DNA from: Phycisphaerales bacterium
GTDB lineage: Bacteria > Planctomycetota > Phycisphaerae > Phycisphaerales > UBA1924
Direction of reading: 5' to 3'
Length of the DNA stretch: 64,000 nt
NCBI GenBank assembly: GCA_020427395.1
Contig: JAGQON010000018.1
Span: 1-64,000 of the forward strand
This document shows, piece by piece, positions 34,679 through 42,613 of the stretch. Each line of letters starts with the position of its first letter. Position 1 is the stretch's first letter. A model generated the notes under the pieces. That model was not told the origin of the DNA. It did no database searches and saw nothing but the letters and a program-made list of their open reading frames with translations. The position numbers and the translations under genes were made by a program.

Positions 34679-37600
34679 TCAGGGGTTGCAACCCTGACTG
34701 AAGAGCTGCAGGAATGTCGACACATCGAAGAAGTTGAACACCCCATCGTTGTTCAGATCGCCCCGGACATCTTGCGCCGAGTAGTAGCTGAGGAACTCGG
34801 AGACATCGAAGAAGTTGATGACGCCATCACCCGAGAGATCCGCATCGCAGGTCAGAATCACATACACGCGGCTGCTCTCATAGATCACGCGGTAGACCTG
34901 CCCGGGGGGCGCGATGCCGGTGACGACCTCATCGAAGGTGCCGCTGGTCGCGCCGGTGATGACATCCCATGTATCGCCGAACGATGGAGCGTAACCCACC
35001 TCGAGGTTGATCGTCGCGATGCCATCGAGCGCGATGCTGTGCCCGCCACGGACGCTGAGGCGATCGAAGTTGGGCTCCAGATCGCCACCTAGATCGAAGA
35101 TCATCTCCGAGCTGTCCGCCAGCGTGATGCTGTCGGTGGTGAACAGTCGGCTGGGCCCGTCTGGGTCGATGGTGCCGTTCATGATCAGCTCACCATTGAT
35201 CTGCCCGTCGCCGCGCAGCGTCTGGTTCTCGCCGATCGTGCCTACCAGCCCGGCCTGCACCGTAAGCTGCGCATCGTTGGGATTGCCGGCGGTGGTCATG
35301 AGGATCTCGCCCGTGCCACTGATCTCGAAGGCGGGGGTCGTGATGCGCATCGCCGCATTGAAAATGTTGTCGTTGGAGTTGATGTGCACCGTGCCGTCGT
35401 TGACCAGCGAGCCGATCAGGTCGAGTGTGACACCCTCACCCCAGACACCCAGCAGCCCGTGGTTCACGCCGTACGAGAGCGTGCTGATCCCGTTGGTCGC
35501 GGCGATTTCGCCTGTGCCCTCGGTCTCGAGCACACCGCCAACAAGGTGCATGCCCGACCCGAACGAGAGCACGCTGTCGGCGGCCGCGCGGTAGGTGCCT
35601 GCGCCGGCCATGATGATGCCGTTGTGGTTGCCGTTGAGTCGCAGCTGCATCGTCGGGTCGTCCGCGAGAATGAGCCCGACATTGGTGATCACACCCATCG
35701 TGCCCTGCCCCTCAATGGTGCCGCTGCCGGCCACGGTCTGGTCAAAGCCGATTGTGCCGGTCACGCCGTCCATCGCGACGAGCTGTGCATCATTGAGATT
35801 GCCCGCTGCCTGCATGCGGACTGTGCCCGTGCCGTCGATCGTGAGATCCGGCGCTTCGAAGCGCAGCGTCGCGTTGAAGACGTTCGCGTCGCCGTTGATT
35901 GTCAGCGTGCCGTTGTTGGTCAGGTTGCCCGTGAGCGCGACCTTGCCGCCCTGACCAAAGATCTGCATCTCGCCGAGGTTGGTCACATTGCTCAGCGTGG
36001 CGGTGCCACCGTTCGTTACGCCAACGAAGCCCACACCCGACGAATCGAAGATGCCGCCGTTGAGCACGAGCCCGTTGCCCAGCTGCAGGATGCCGTCGTC
36101 CGAGCGGTACACACCAACGCCCATGCCCTCGTGGTTACCGCCCAGCTCCAGGGGGTACACCGGATCGGGATCAACCGCGGCGTCGTTGCCGTTGATCGTG
36201 CCCAGGTTGACCACCAGACTGCCCGGCACGGTGTCGGTGTTGATCAGCCCGCTGCCCTGCACCGTTTGGTTCGTGTCGATGGTCAGCGTCGCGCCGGTCT
36301 GGGCGTACAGGCGTGAATCCGCCGTGCTGCCGGCCTGCTGCATCTGCACCACGCCGTTTCCGGTGATGATCGCGCCCGTCTCGGTGCGGACATTGGCATT
36401 GAACACATTCCCTTCGGGGTTGAGTGAGAGCACGCCATTGTTGGTATTCGAGCCCTCGATTTTGAGCGTGCCGCTGTTGCCGCGAACCACGAAATCGCCC
36501 AGGATTGTACAGTCCACGATCGTCGCGGCCCCGCCGATGTCGAACTCGATGATCCCGGCGTTTGCGCTATCGAAGACCGCGTCGGAAACCACCGCCGCGT
36601 TGAGCAGGTTCATCGTTCCGCCGTCGGCCAGATACAGCCCGCCGTCGCCCATGTGCGCGCCCCGCAGCGCCAGCCCCCAGGCCGGATCGTTCGCGTTAAT
36701 GGTGCCACGGTTGACGATGGTTCCGGAGGTCGATGCGTCAAGCAGGCCGCTGCCCTCGACCGTCTGGTTCACGCCGATGGTCATGGTGATCCCGGCGCTG
36801 GTGAGCACCGTGGCATCACCAAAGTCGCCCGCGGAGTACATGGTGATCGTACCATTGCCCTCGATCGTGGCGTCGTTGTCGAAACGCAGGATCCCGTTGA
36901 AGACCTGCAGCTCGGGATTGATCGAGATGCTCCCGTTGTTCTGGATAGTGCTATCGACGATCAGTGTCCTTGATTCGCCGGGGATGATGAGGTCGCCGGT
37001 ATTGTTCACGCCGTGGAGGTGATGGTTGTTGGTGAACGCGATGATCTGACCGCCGTTGCTCGTAAACAGCTCGCCGCCGGTGATGCTACCGTTGCTGCCC
37101 AGCAACAGTTTCGCCCCGTTGTCGGCCCCGGCCATGCCGCCACCCGTCTGGTCCAAATCGCCATCGATCAGCAGCCCGACACCCAGCGGGTTATCCGCCA
37201 CCACCGTGCCGTTGTTGATCAGCGTGCCCTGCAGCCGTCCCGCACCACGGATCGTATGGGCCGCGCTCTGGGTGACGGATCTGGTTGAATCAACAAAGAA
37301 GTTCGCGTCATCCGGCGCTCCCGGCCCGTTGAGAACAATCGACCCGCTGCCGCTGAGCAGCGAATCAGCGGCGAAGAACAGCGAGCCGTTGAAGGTTGAT
37401 GCGTTGGTGTTCACCACGATCGTGCCGTCGTTGAACACATCACCATAGATCGAGTGCTGGTTCGTGCCGATCGACACGACCGCCTCGGGGTTGGTGAGCA
37501 TCATCCCGCCGATGTTCCAGTTTGTGGTCGTCACGACGGTGTACATCCCCGTGTGACCGAAGACCGCGATCTCACTGAGGCTGTTGGGGATGTTGCCCAT

Positions 37601-37726
37601 GTCCCACTTGGCGCTCTCGTTCCAGTTGCCGTCCACCGGGCTGAGCCAGTTGATCGACTGGGCCTGGGCGGCTGAGCCGCAGACAGCGAGAAGCGAAGCG
37701 ATCACGATCGATTGGCGAGTATGCAT
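34679..37726 (-). CDS. Large secreted beta-repeat (passenger-like) protein with dockerin
   Basis: ATG 37726 follows GAGAGGG; the signal peptide ends near AAQAQ. About 800 of 1015 residues are irregular beta repeats of roughly 100-120 residues: a Gly/Asn-rich stretch with NNGTVVADNPLG, NNGSISINPELQVFNG, NRGTINANDPAWGLALRG and TIGVNQTVEGSGLLD, typical of right-handed beta-helices such as autotransporter passengers and adhesins. A distinct domain (about 880-955, GDTWDVITGATSGTFDEV) resembles the end unit of such repeats. The tail DLSGDGVINFFD/DLNNDGVFNFFD is a double dockerin ending GCNP rather than GCP. Likely adhesive or carbohydrate-binding; there is no autotransporter barrel. Confidence 0.8.
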   Translation of the reverse strand: MHTRQSIVIASLLAVCGSAAQAQSINWLSPVDGNWNESAKWDMGNIPNSLSEIAVFGHTGMYTVVTTTNWNIGGMMLTNPEAVVSIGTNQHSIYGDVFNDGTIVVNTNASTFNGSLFFAADSLLSGSGSIVLNGPGAPDDANFFVDSTRSVTQSAAHTIRGAGRLQGTLINNGTVVADNPLGVGLLIDGDLDQTGGGMAGADNGAKLLLGSNGSITGGELFTSNGGQIIAFTNNHHLHGVNNTGDLIIPGESRTLIVDSTIQNNGSISINPELQVFNGILRFDNDATIEGNGTITMYSAGDFGDATVLTSAGITMTIGVNQTVEGSGLLDASTSGTIVNRGTINANDPAWGLALRGAHMGDGGLYLADGGTMNLLNAAVVSDAVFDSANAGIIEFDIGGAATIVDCTILGDFVVRGNSGTLKIEGSNTNNGVLSLNPEGNVFNANVRTETGAIITGNGVVQMQQAGSTADSRLYAQTGATLTIDTNQTVQGSGLINTDTVPGSLVVNLGTINGNDAAVDPDPVYPLELGGNHEGMGVGVYRSDDGILQLGNGLVLNGGIFDSSGVGFVGVTNGGTATLSNVTNLGEMQIFGQGGKVALTGNLTNNGTLTINGDANVFNATLRFEAPDLTIDGTGTVRMQAAGNLNDAQLVAMDGVTGTIGFDQTVAGSGTIEGQGTMGVITNVGLILADDPTMQLRLNGNHNGIIMAGAGTYRAAADSVLSFGSGMHLVGGVLETEGTGEIAATNGISTLSYGVNHGLLGVWGEGVTLDLIGSLVNDGTVHINSNDNIFNAAMRITTPAFEISGTGEILMTTAGNPNDAQLTVQAGLVGTIGENQTLRGDGQINGELIMNGTIDPDGPSRLFTTDSITLADSSEMIFDLGGDLEPNFDRLSVRGGHSIALDGIATINLEVGYAPSFGDTWDVITGATSGTFDEVVTGIAPPGQVYRVIYESSRVYVILTCDADLSGDGVINFFDVSEFLSYYSAQDVRGDLNNDGVFNFFDVSTFLQLFSQGCNP

Positions 37727-37805
37727 GTTGTCCCTCTCACAAGTGTTCACGGCACCCCCTCGGCACCGCCCTCAAGCATATCACATGCCCCGGTGATCTT
37801 GGAGA

Positions 37806-37831
37806 AAAACCCCCACAGTGCGGGGGCTTTT
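37806..37831. terminator. Bidirectional terminator below the 37889 gene
   Basis: CCCCC and GGGGG arms flanked by AAAAA on the left and TTTT on the right, about 60 bases past the stop of the 37889 gene. Confidence 0.75.
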
Positions 37832-37888
37832 CGCGTCACGAATGACCAAAGATGGGCATGTTATCGGGCTCTGTCGGCACTCAGTCCC

Positions 37889-38965
37889 TCAAGGGCAGCC
37901 CGCGTTGAACGCGTTGAGGAACGCCGAGACATCGAAGAAGTTGAAGACCCCGTTGCCGTCGAAGTCCGCGGCCGGGTCCATCGTGTTGTAGGCGTTGAGG
38001 AACGCGCTGACATCGAAGAAGTTCAGCACCCCGTCGCCCGTCAGGTCCGCCGGGCACGCCGTTGCGGGCACGCCGTTGGCATTGATCGAGATCGAGATGC
38101 TGGCATCAAGAGCGATCGACTGCGGCGAGAGCGTGAACAGCACGCCGGCCGTCTCCTCGCCCAGCGTCGGCAGCTCGAACGGAATACCCGGCAGGTCCAC
38201 GCCCTCGATCGGGATGATGCTTGAGATCGGATCGGGCGTGGCGCTCAGCGTCAGCAGCGCGCTGCCATCGCCCGGCAGCTCGATCTGCCCCGAGATCGGC
38301 ACAAGCACCGGCAGCCCCTCGATCGGGAAGTCGCTGGGCTCGCCGCCGGGCAGCATGAACGACACGCTCATGTCCAGCGATGCCGGGATCACGCCCGTCA
38401 CCTCGAACGCCTCGGGCAGATCCGCGGGCGAGAGCACGATGATGGCCGGCGCGTTCTGCGTCAGCGTCGCGCTGCTGATGCTCCCCACCTCGCCAAGCGG
38501 GATCGTGATGGGGATGCCGCCCAGATACAGGAAGCTCGGGCTGAAGGTGCGGAAGGTATCGAAGCCGATCGTGACCGAGAGCGAAGTCGACGCGTCCGCG
38601 CCGTTGAGCAGGTCGATCGCGAAGCCACTGATCTCGCCTGTGCCGCCCAGCGTGTCCAGCGACATGCTCATCAAGCCCGCGGGCATCGAGTCGAGCATCG
38701 TGGAGGACTGCAGGGTGGTGATTGTGTCGATCGGCTGGTTGCCCGAGCCGCCGAAAAGTCCCGGGCGCGTCTGTGTGCCATCGGGGTTGGTGTCCGCGTC
38801 GTAATCACCGATCAGGGAGCCCGACGCATCGACGACCGTGCCCGCATCGATCGTCGCGCTGCTGGTCTTGGTGTCGATGGTGATCTCAAGGTCCTGGGCG
38901 ATGCTCATGCCGGACGACATCATCAACGCCACGATCGCGGCGCAGCTCAGCGGTGTGCTTTTCAT
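37889..38965 (-). CDS. Secreted beta-rich protein with dockerin tail
   Basis: A signal peptide (SCAAIVALMMSSGMSIAQ) leads to about 280 residues of beta-strand-rich sequence with alternating hydrophobics (LPGIPFELPTLGEE, ISISINANGVPATA) and no family I recognise. The double dockerin (DLTGDGVLNFFD, DFDGNGVFNFFD) is coded by 37889-38056. It follows the gene at 39004 by 38 bases with no terminator between, so both are probably one transcript. Length 358. Confidence 0.75.
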   Translation of the reverse strand: MKSTPLSCAAIVALMMSSGMSIAQDLEITIDTKTSSATIDAGTVVDASGSLIGDYDADTNPDGTQTRPGLFGGSGNQPIDTITTLQSSTMLDSMPAGLMSMSLDTLGGTGEISGFAIDLLNGADASTSLSVTIGFDTFRTFSPSFLYLGGIPITIPLGEVGSISSATLTQNAPAIIVLSPADLPEAFEVTGVIPASLDMSVSFMLPGGEPSDFPIEGLPVLVPISGQIELPGDGSALLTLSATPDPISSIIPIEGVDLPGIPFELPTLGEETAGVLFTLSPQSIALDASISISINANGVPATACPADLTGDGVLNFFDVSAFLNAYNTMDPAADFDGNGVFNFFDVSAFLNAFNAGCP

Positions 38966-39003
38966 GTTCTCTCACTCTCACTCAAACAAACCAGAAACAT
39001 CAA

Positions 39004-39819
39004 TCACGGGCAGCCGGCGTTGTACGCGTTAAGGAACGCGCTGACATCAAAGAAGTTGAACACGCCGTTGTTGTCGAAATCTGCGATGGGGTTCATCGTG
39101 TTGTAGGCGTTGAGGAACGCGCTCACATCGAAGAAGTTCAGCACCCCGTCGCCGGTCAGGTCCGCCGGGCACGCCGGCGCCTGCGCGCTGGCGACGATCG
39201 TCGCGGTGCCCGACACAATCAGCGTGCCCAACTGGTTGCCCTGGTCGTCGGTCAGCGGCGTGGTGGCGTCCAGCGGCAGGGTGCTGCTGATCGTGACCGT
39301 CTCGCCCATCACCGCGACCGACCCGTCGATATCCGAGAAGAAATCGCCCTGATCCGCGAGGTTCAGCGTCTCGCTGCCCTGCCCGACCAGGAGGATGTCG
39401 TAGTTCACACTCATCGTGCCCATCAGCGCCACCGGCACGGCGGGCAGCAGGAAGTCGCCGCCGCTGACCGGCACCGGCCCGACGATCGAATCGATCATGC
39501 CCCAGGTCACCGCACCGCCCGTCAGCGTCGCGTCCGCGCCGCCGAAGAACCCGAACGACCAGTCGAAGTTCAGCGTCTGGTCGATGTCGATATGCAGATC
39601 GTGCAGCGTGATCTCTGTCGGGTTGCCGTAGTCGTCGAGCTCGACCCGCAGGATGCCCGAGAGCGGGCTGCTGTCCGTGTCGGTGTTGCTGGCGATGCTC
39701 ACATCCACCGTGATCGCAAGGTCGATCGACGACTGCGCCGGATCAACCACGAAATCTATGGGAGCGCTCAGCGCCGTGCCCGCGAGCAGTGTGAGTGATG
39801 CGAAATATGCGGCCTTCAT
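39004..39819 (-). CDS. Secreted small protein with dockerin tail
   Basis: The signal peptide is MKAAYFASLTLLAGTALSA. The 200-residue body is beta-rich (ITLHDLHIDIDQTLNFDWSF, VALMGTMSVNYDILLVG) and resembles, in style, the neighbour at 37889: both describe a smooth all-beta exported domain. The double dockerin (DLTGDGVLNFFD, DFDNNGVFNFFD) is coded by 39004-39177; an 82-base part is nearly identical to the 37889 gene. Length 271. Function unknown. Confidence 0.75.
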   Translation of the reverse strand: MKAAYFASLTLLAGTALSAPIDFVVDPAQSSIDLAITVDVSIASNTDTDSSPLSGILRVELDDYGNPTEITLHDLHIDIDQTLNFDWSFGFFGGADATLTGGAVTWGMIDSIVGPVPVSGGDFLLPAVPVALMGTMSVNYDILLVGQGSETLNLADQGDFFSDIDGSVAVMGETVTISSTLPLDATTPLTDDQGNQLGTLIVSGTATIVASAQAPACPADLTGDGVLNFFDVSAFLNAYNTMNPIADFDNNGVFNFFDVSAFLNAYNAGCP

Positions 39820-39846
39820 GTCTCTCCCCCATCCAAGGTGTGAATG

Positions 39847-39876
39847 CCGCGCCGGGCATATCTCAGCCCGGCGCGG
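39847..39876 (-). terminator. Strong GC hairpin after the sugar dehydrogenase-like gene
   Basis: A perfect 11-bp stem (39847-39857 with 39866-39876, loop of eight) lies 20 bases past the stop of the 39896 gene. It has no T run on either side, so it may stall, stabilise or help Rho rather than terminate alone. Confidence 0.45.
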
Positions 39877-39895
39877 TGTCGTATGCGTTCGATGA

Positions 39896-41266
39896 TTACG
39901 GGCAGCCCGCGTTGAACGCGTTCAGGAACGCGCTCACATCGAAGAAGTTGAACATGCCGTCGCCGGTGAAGTCAGCAATAGGGTTCATCGCGTTGTACGC
40001 GTTGAGGAACGCGCTGACATCGAAAAAATCCAGGTTGCCGTCCCCCGTCAGGTCGGGAAGGCAGGCCTCGTCGCACGAGTCCGGGGTGCCGTCGCCGTCA
40101 CTGTCCGGGTTATTCGGGTTCACGATCTTGTACACGCGTCCCGCGAAAAGGTCGGCCACAAGCAGCTCGCCGCTCTCCATCTCGCCAAACGAGCTCACAT
40201 TGAACCCGCTGGAGAACTGGAGGGTGTTGGCAAAGCCGTTGTCCTTGTCCAGTGTCCAGATGCGTCCCGAGCAGTAATCGCTGAAGAAGTACAGGCCCTG
40301 GAACGCGTCGCCCAGCTCACAGCCGCGGTACGCGTAGCCGCCGGTGATCGAGCAGCCGTCCGCGCCGTGCAGGTACTGGTGGACCGGGTCGGTGAAACCA
40401 GTGGTCGCGCCGCACGCAAGGCCGGTGCTCGCAAAGCCCTCGCGGCAGCGCCAGCCGTAGTGCTGACCGCCGGTATCGCCCGCGGGCGCGAAGTTGACCT
40501 CTTCACGAACATTCTGACCGACATCGGCGATCCAGAGATCACCGGTCTCCCGATCGAAGCTCGTGCGCCAAGGGTTCCGCAGCCCGTACGCCCAGATGGT
40601 GGGGATCGCCGCGCTGTCACCCACGAATGGGTTGTCCGCGGGGATCGCGTAATCCTGCTCGTCGTCACCCGGGATGGAGTCCGGGCCGTCCACATCAATG
40701 CGATGCAGCTTGCCCAGAACATTGCCCAGGTTGCCCGCGCGGTTGCCCGGGTCGTTGGCCGAGCCGCCGTCGCCGGCCGAGATGTACAGATACCCGTCGG
40801 GACCGAATCCGAGCCAGCCACCGTTGTGGTTGCTGAAGGGCTGGTCGTAGAACATGATCACATCACCCGAGCTCGCGTCGGCCACATTCGGGTCCGTCGC
40901 CGAGACCGAATACTCCGCGATGCGGGTGTCGCCACCGCTGCCGGTGTAGTTCACAAAGAAACGCCCGTTGTTCTCGTAGTCGGGGTGGAACGCCAGACCG
41001 AGCAGGCCCTGCTCGTTGCCGCCGCTGTCGCCGCCGGTCACCGTGCCGTCGATATCGAGGAACGGCGTGGGCAGCAGGTTGCCGCCCGCATCAACGATGC
41101 GGATCGCGCCCTCCTGCTCAATAATGAAGGTCCGCCCCGAGCCGTCGCCGGCATGGGTCATGAAAACCGGGCGGTCGAGGCCCTGGACAAAGAGTTCCGT
41201 CGTCAGCTGCGCCGAGGCCGACGATCCAGCCGCGGCCAGCAGACACGCACACACTGCACGCTTCAT
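39896..41266 (-). CDS. Secreted PQQ-type sugar dehydrogenase-like protein with dockerin
   Basis: ATG 41266, behind GGGAGAG, starts a signal peptide (CACLLAAAGSSASAQ). Residues 22-380 follow the soluble glucose dehydrogenase/YliI six-bladed propeller: GSGRTFIIEQEGAIRIVD, EQGLLGLAFHPDY, PFSNHNGGWLGFGPDGYLYI, SAGDGGSANDPGN, and YGWRCREGF. The His in NHNGG corresponds to the catalytic His of the family. Such enzymes oxidise sugars with PQQ, though HHIP-like relatives have no known activity. The double dockerin (DLTGDGNLDFFD, DFTGDGMFNFFD) is coded by 39896-40070. Length 456. Confidence 0.82.
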   Translation of the reverse strand: MKRAVCACLLAAAGSSASAQLTTELFVQGLDRPVFMTHAGDGSGRTFIIEQEGAIRIVDAGGNLLPTPFLDIDGTVTGGDSGGNEQGLLGLAFHPDYENNGRFFVNYTGSGGDTRIAEYSVSATDPNVADASSGDVIMFYDQPFSNHNGGWLGFGPDGYLYISAGDGGSANDPGNRAGNLGNVLGKLHRIDVDGPDSIPGDDEQDYAIPADNPFVGDSAAIPTIWAYGLRNPWRTSFDRETGDLWIADVGQNVREEVNFAPAGDTGGQHYGWRCREGFASTGLACGATTGFTDPVHQYLHGADGCSITGGYAYRGCELGDAFQGLYFFSDYCSGRIWTLDKDNGFANTLQFSSGFNVSSFGEMESGELLVADLFAGRVYKIVNPNNPDSDGDGTPDSCDEACLPDLTGDGNLDFFDVSAFLNAYNAMNPIADFTGDGMFNFFDVSAFLNAFNAGCP

Positions 41267-41327
41267 ATTGATCTCTCCCTGGTGTTGTGAAGCCAAGCCC
41301 TTCATCAGGCCCGTCGCTTGTTGAGAT

Positions 41328-41363
41328 TCAAAAAACCGAGTTCCGATGGGCGAATGCCCGGGA
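41328..41363 (-). terminator. Possible terminator after the 41470 gene
   Basis: Minus-strand GTTCC...GGAAC stem with inner GGC/GCC, then TCGG and six T residues. It is over 100 bases past the stop, so confidence is limited. Confidence 0.45.
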
Positions 41364-41469
41364 ACATACTATTCGGCCTGATCTCCAAACGGGTTGCCGC
41401 CCGCTGTCTGATCAAGCCCCAATTCACCGAGTTTGAGCACGCCGCCCCAAACAAAGCTCGATCAGGGGT

Positions 41470-42471
41470 TTAGGGGCAACCCGAGTTATACGCCGTCAGG
41501 AACGCGCTCACATCAAAGAAGTTGTACTCCCCGTCGTCATTGAAGTCGGCCAGCGGGTTCATCTGGTTGTACGCCGTCAGGAACGCACTTACATCAAAGA
41601 AGTCCAGATTCCCGTCGCCGTTCAGGTCCGCCGGGCAAGGGTTCACACAGTCGGTCGTGCCCGGGCCTCCCCAGATGCCGCCCACCAGATCGCAGGTCGC
41701 GGCATCGAACTGCAGGCACTGCTCCGTCGCCGGGATGTAGCACGCGCCCAGACACTGCACGCCCGAGCAATCGCTGCCCGCGCCGTTCCATGCCCCCCCC
41801 AGATCGATCGTCTGTGCCTCGGTCAGCCCGTCCATGCACGATCCGTCGGGCAGGCACGCCGCGCCGACCGGCTCGCCGCCGCACTCGATGATCGCCCGGA
41901 TCACCCAGTCGCCCGAGACACCCAGTGTGCACGCGTTCGCCCAGAACACGCCGTTGACCTTCACCGCGTTCTTCCCGCTCTGGCAGCCAGAGGCATCGCT
42001 CGCGATGCTCGGCAGAGATGGATTGGTGTTGTTGGAGTTGAAGAACGCCAGCGACACCACGAACTCCTCGCCCGCACTCACCGGCACCGAGATCGGGATC
42101 GTCTGGTTCTCGTCCTCGTAGCGGAACTCGTTGAGCCCGCCGTCCTGCAGCGCCGGCGCCAGGAACTCGTCCTTGACGGGGCCCGGGTTGGGGAAGGTCC
42201 CACCTTGATAGATGATGATCGCTTCCTCAAGCGACACCGGCTGACCGCCCAGCAGCGATCGCCAGAAGATCTGGATGCCCACGATGTTGCCATCGCAAGG
42301 GCTCGTCAGCCACACCGCCGCCTCCTCGCCGCCCGCAAAGCACGGGCAGATCGCGGCCGTGCTCCCGTTCGTCAGCGAGTCGTTCTGCACCACGATCTCA
42401 TCCGCCAACGCACCCGAACACAGCGCCAGCGCTCCGGCAAACGAAATCAGCTTGTGATTGAAACGCACCAT
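41470..42471 (-). CDS. Secreted cysteine-rich protein with dockerin tail
   Basis: ATG 42471 has AGGAG six bases upstream. The signal peptide (ISFAGALALCSGALA) is followed by about 180 residues with few landmarks (CPCFAGGEEAAVWLTSPCDG), then two cysteine-rich repeats of the GAACLPDGSC / GACYIPATEQC type, each with a GG...G..C ending, before the double dockerin (DLNGDGNLDFFD, DFNDDGEYNFFD; coded by 41470-41640). Such Cys repeats suggest disulfide-held surface modules. Length 333; function unknown. Confidence 0.75.
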   Translation of the reverse strand: MVRFNHKLISFAGALALCSGALADEIVVQNDSLTNGSTAAICPCFAGGEEAAVWLTSPCDGNIVGIQIFWRSLLGGQPVSLEEAIIIYQGGTFPNPGPVKDEFLAPALQDGGLNEFRYEDENQTIPISVPVSAGEEFVVSLAFFNSNNTNPSLPSIASDASGCQSGKNAVKVNGVFWANACTLGVSGDWVIRAIIECGGEPVGAACLPDGSCMDGLTEAQTIDLGGAWNGAGSDCSGVQCLGACYIPATEQCLQFDAATCDLVGGIWGGPGTTDCVNPCPADLNGDGNLDFFDVSAFLTAYNQMNPLADFNDDGEYNFFDVSAFLTAYNSGCP

Positions 42472-42557
42472 ACACACTCCTCAAACGAGCGCCATACGAC
42501 AAGAACACCGTCACCGGCTCCCGGGTCGAGTGTACCACACCAGATCCGGATCCCGAA

Positions 42558-42584
42558 CAAAAAACCCCCAATCGATGGGGGTTG
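42558..42584 (-). terminator. Intrinsic terminator after the di-heme peroxidase gene
   Basis: Minus-strand stem AACCCCCA/TGGGGGTT (42564-42584) followed by TTTTTT-like run (A-rich 42557-42563 on plus). Confidence 0.8.
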
Positions 42585-42613
42585 AAGGTCTGCCGAGGTT
42601 ATCAGCCGCTTAC

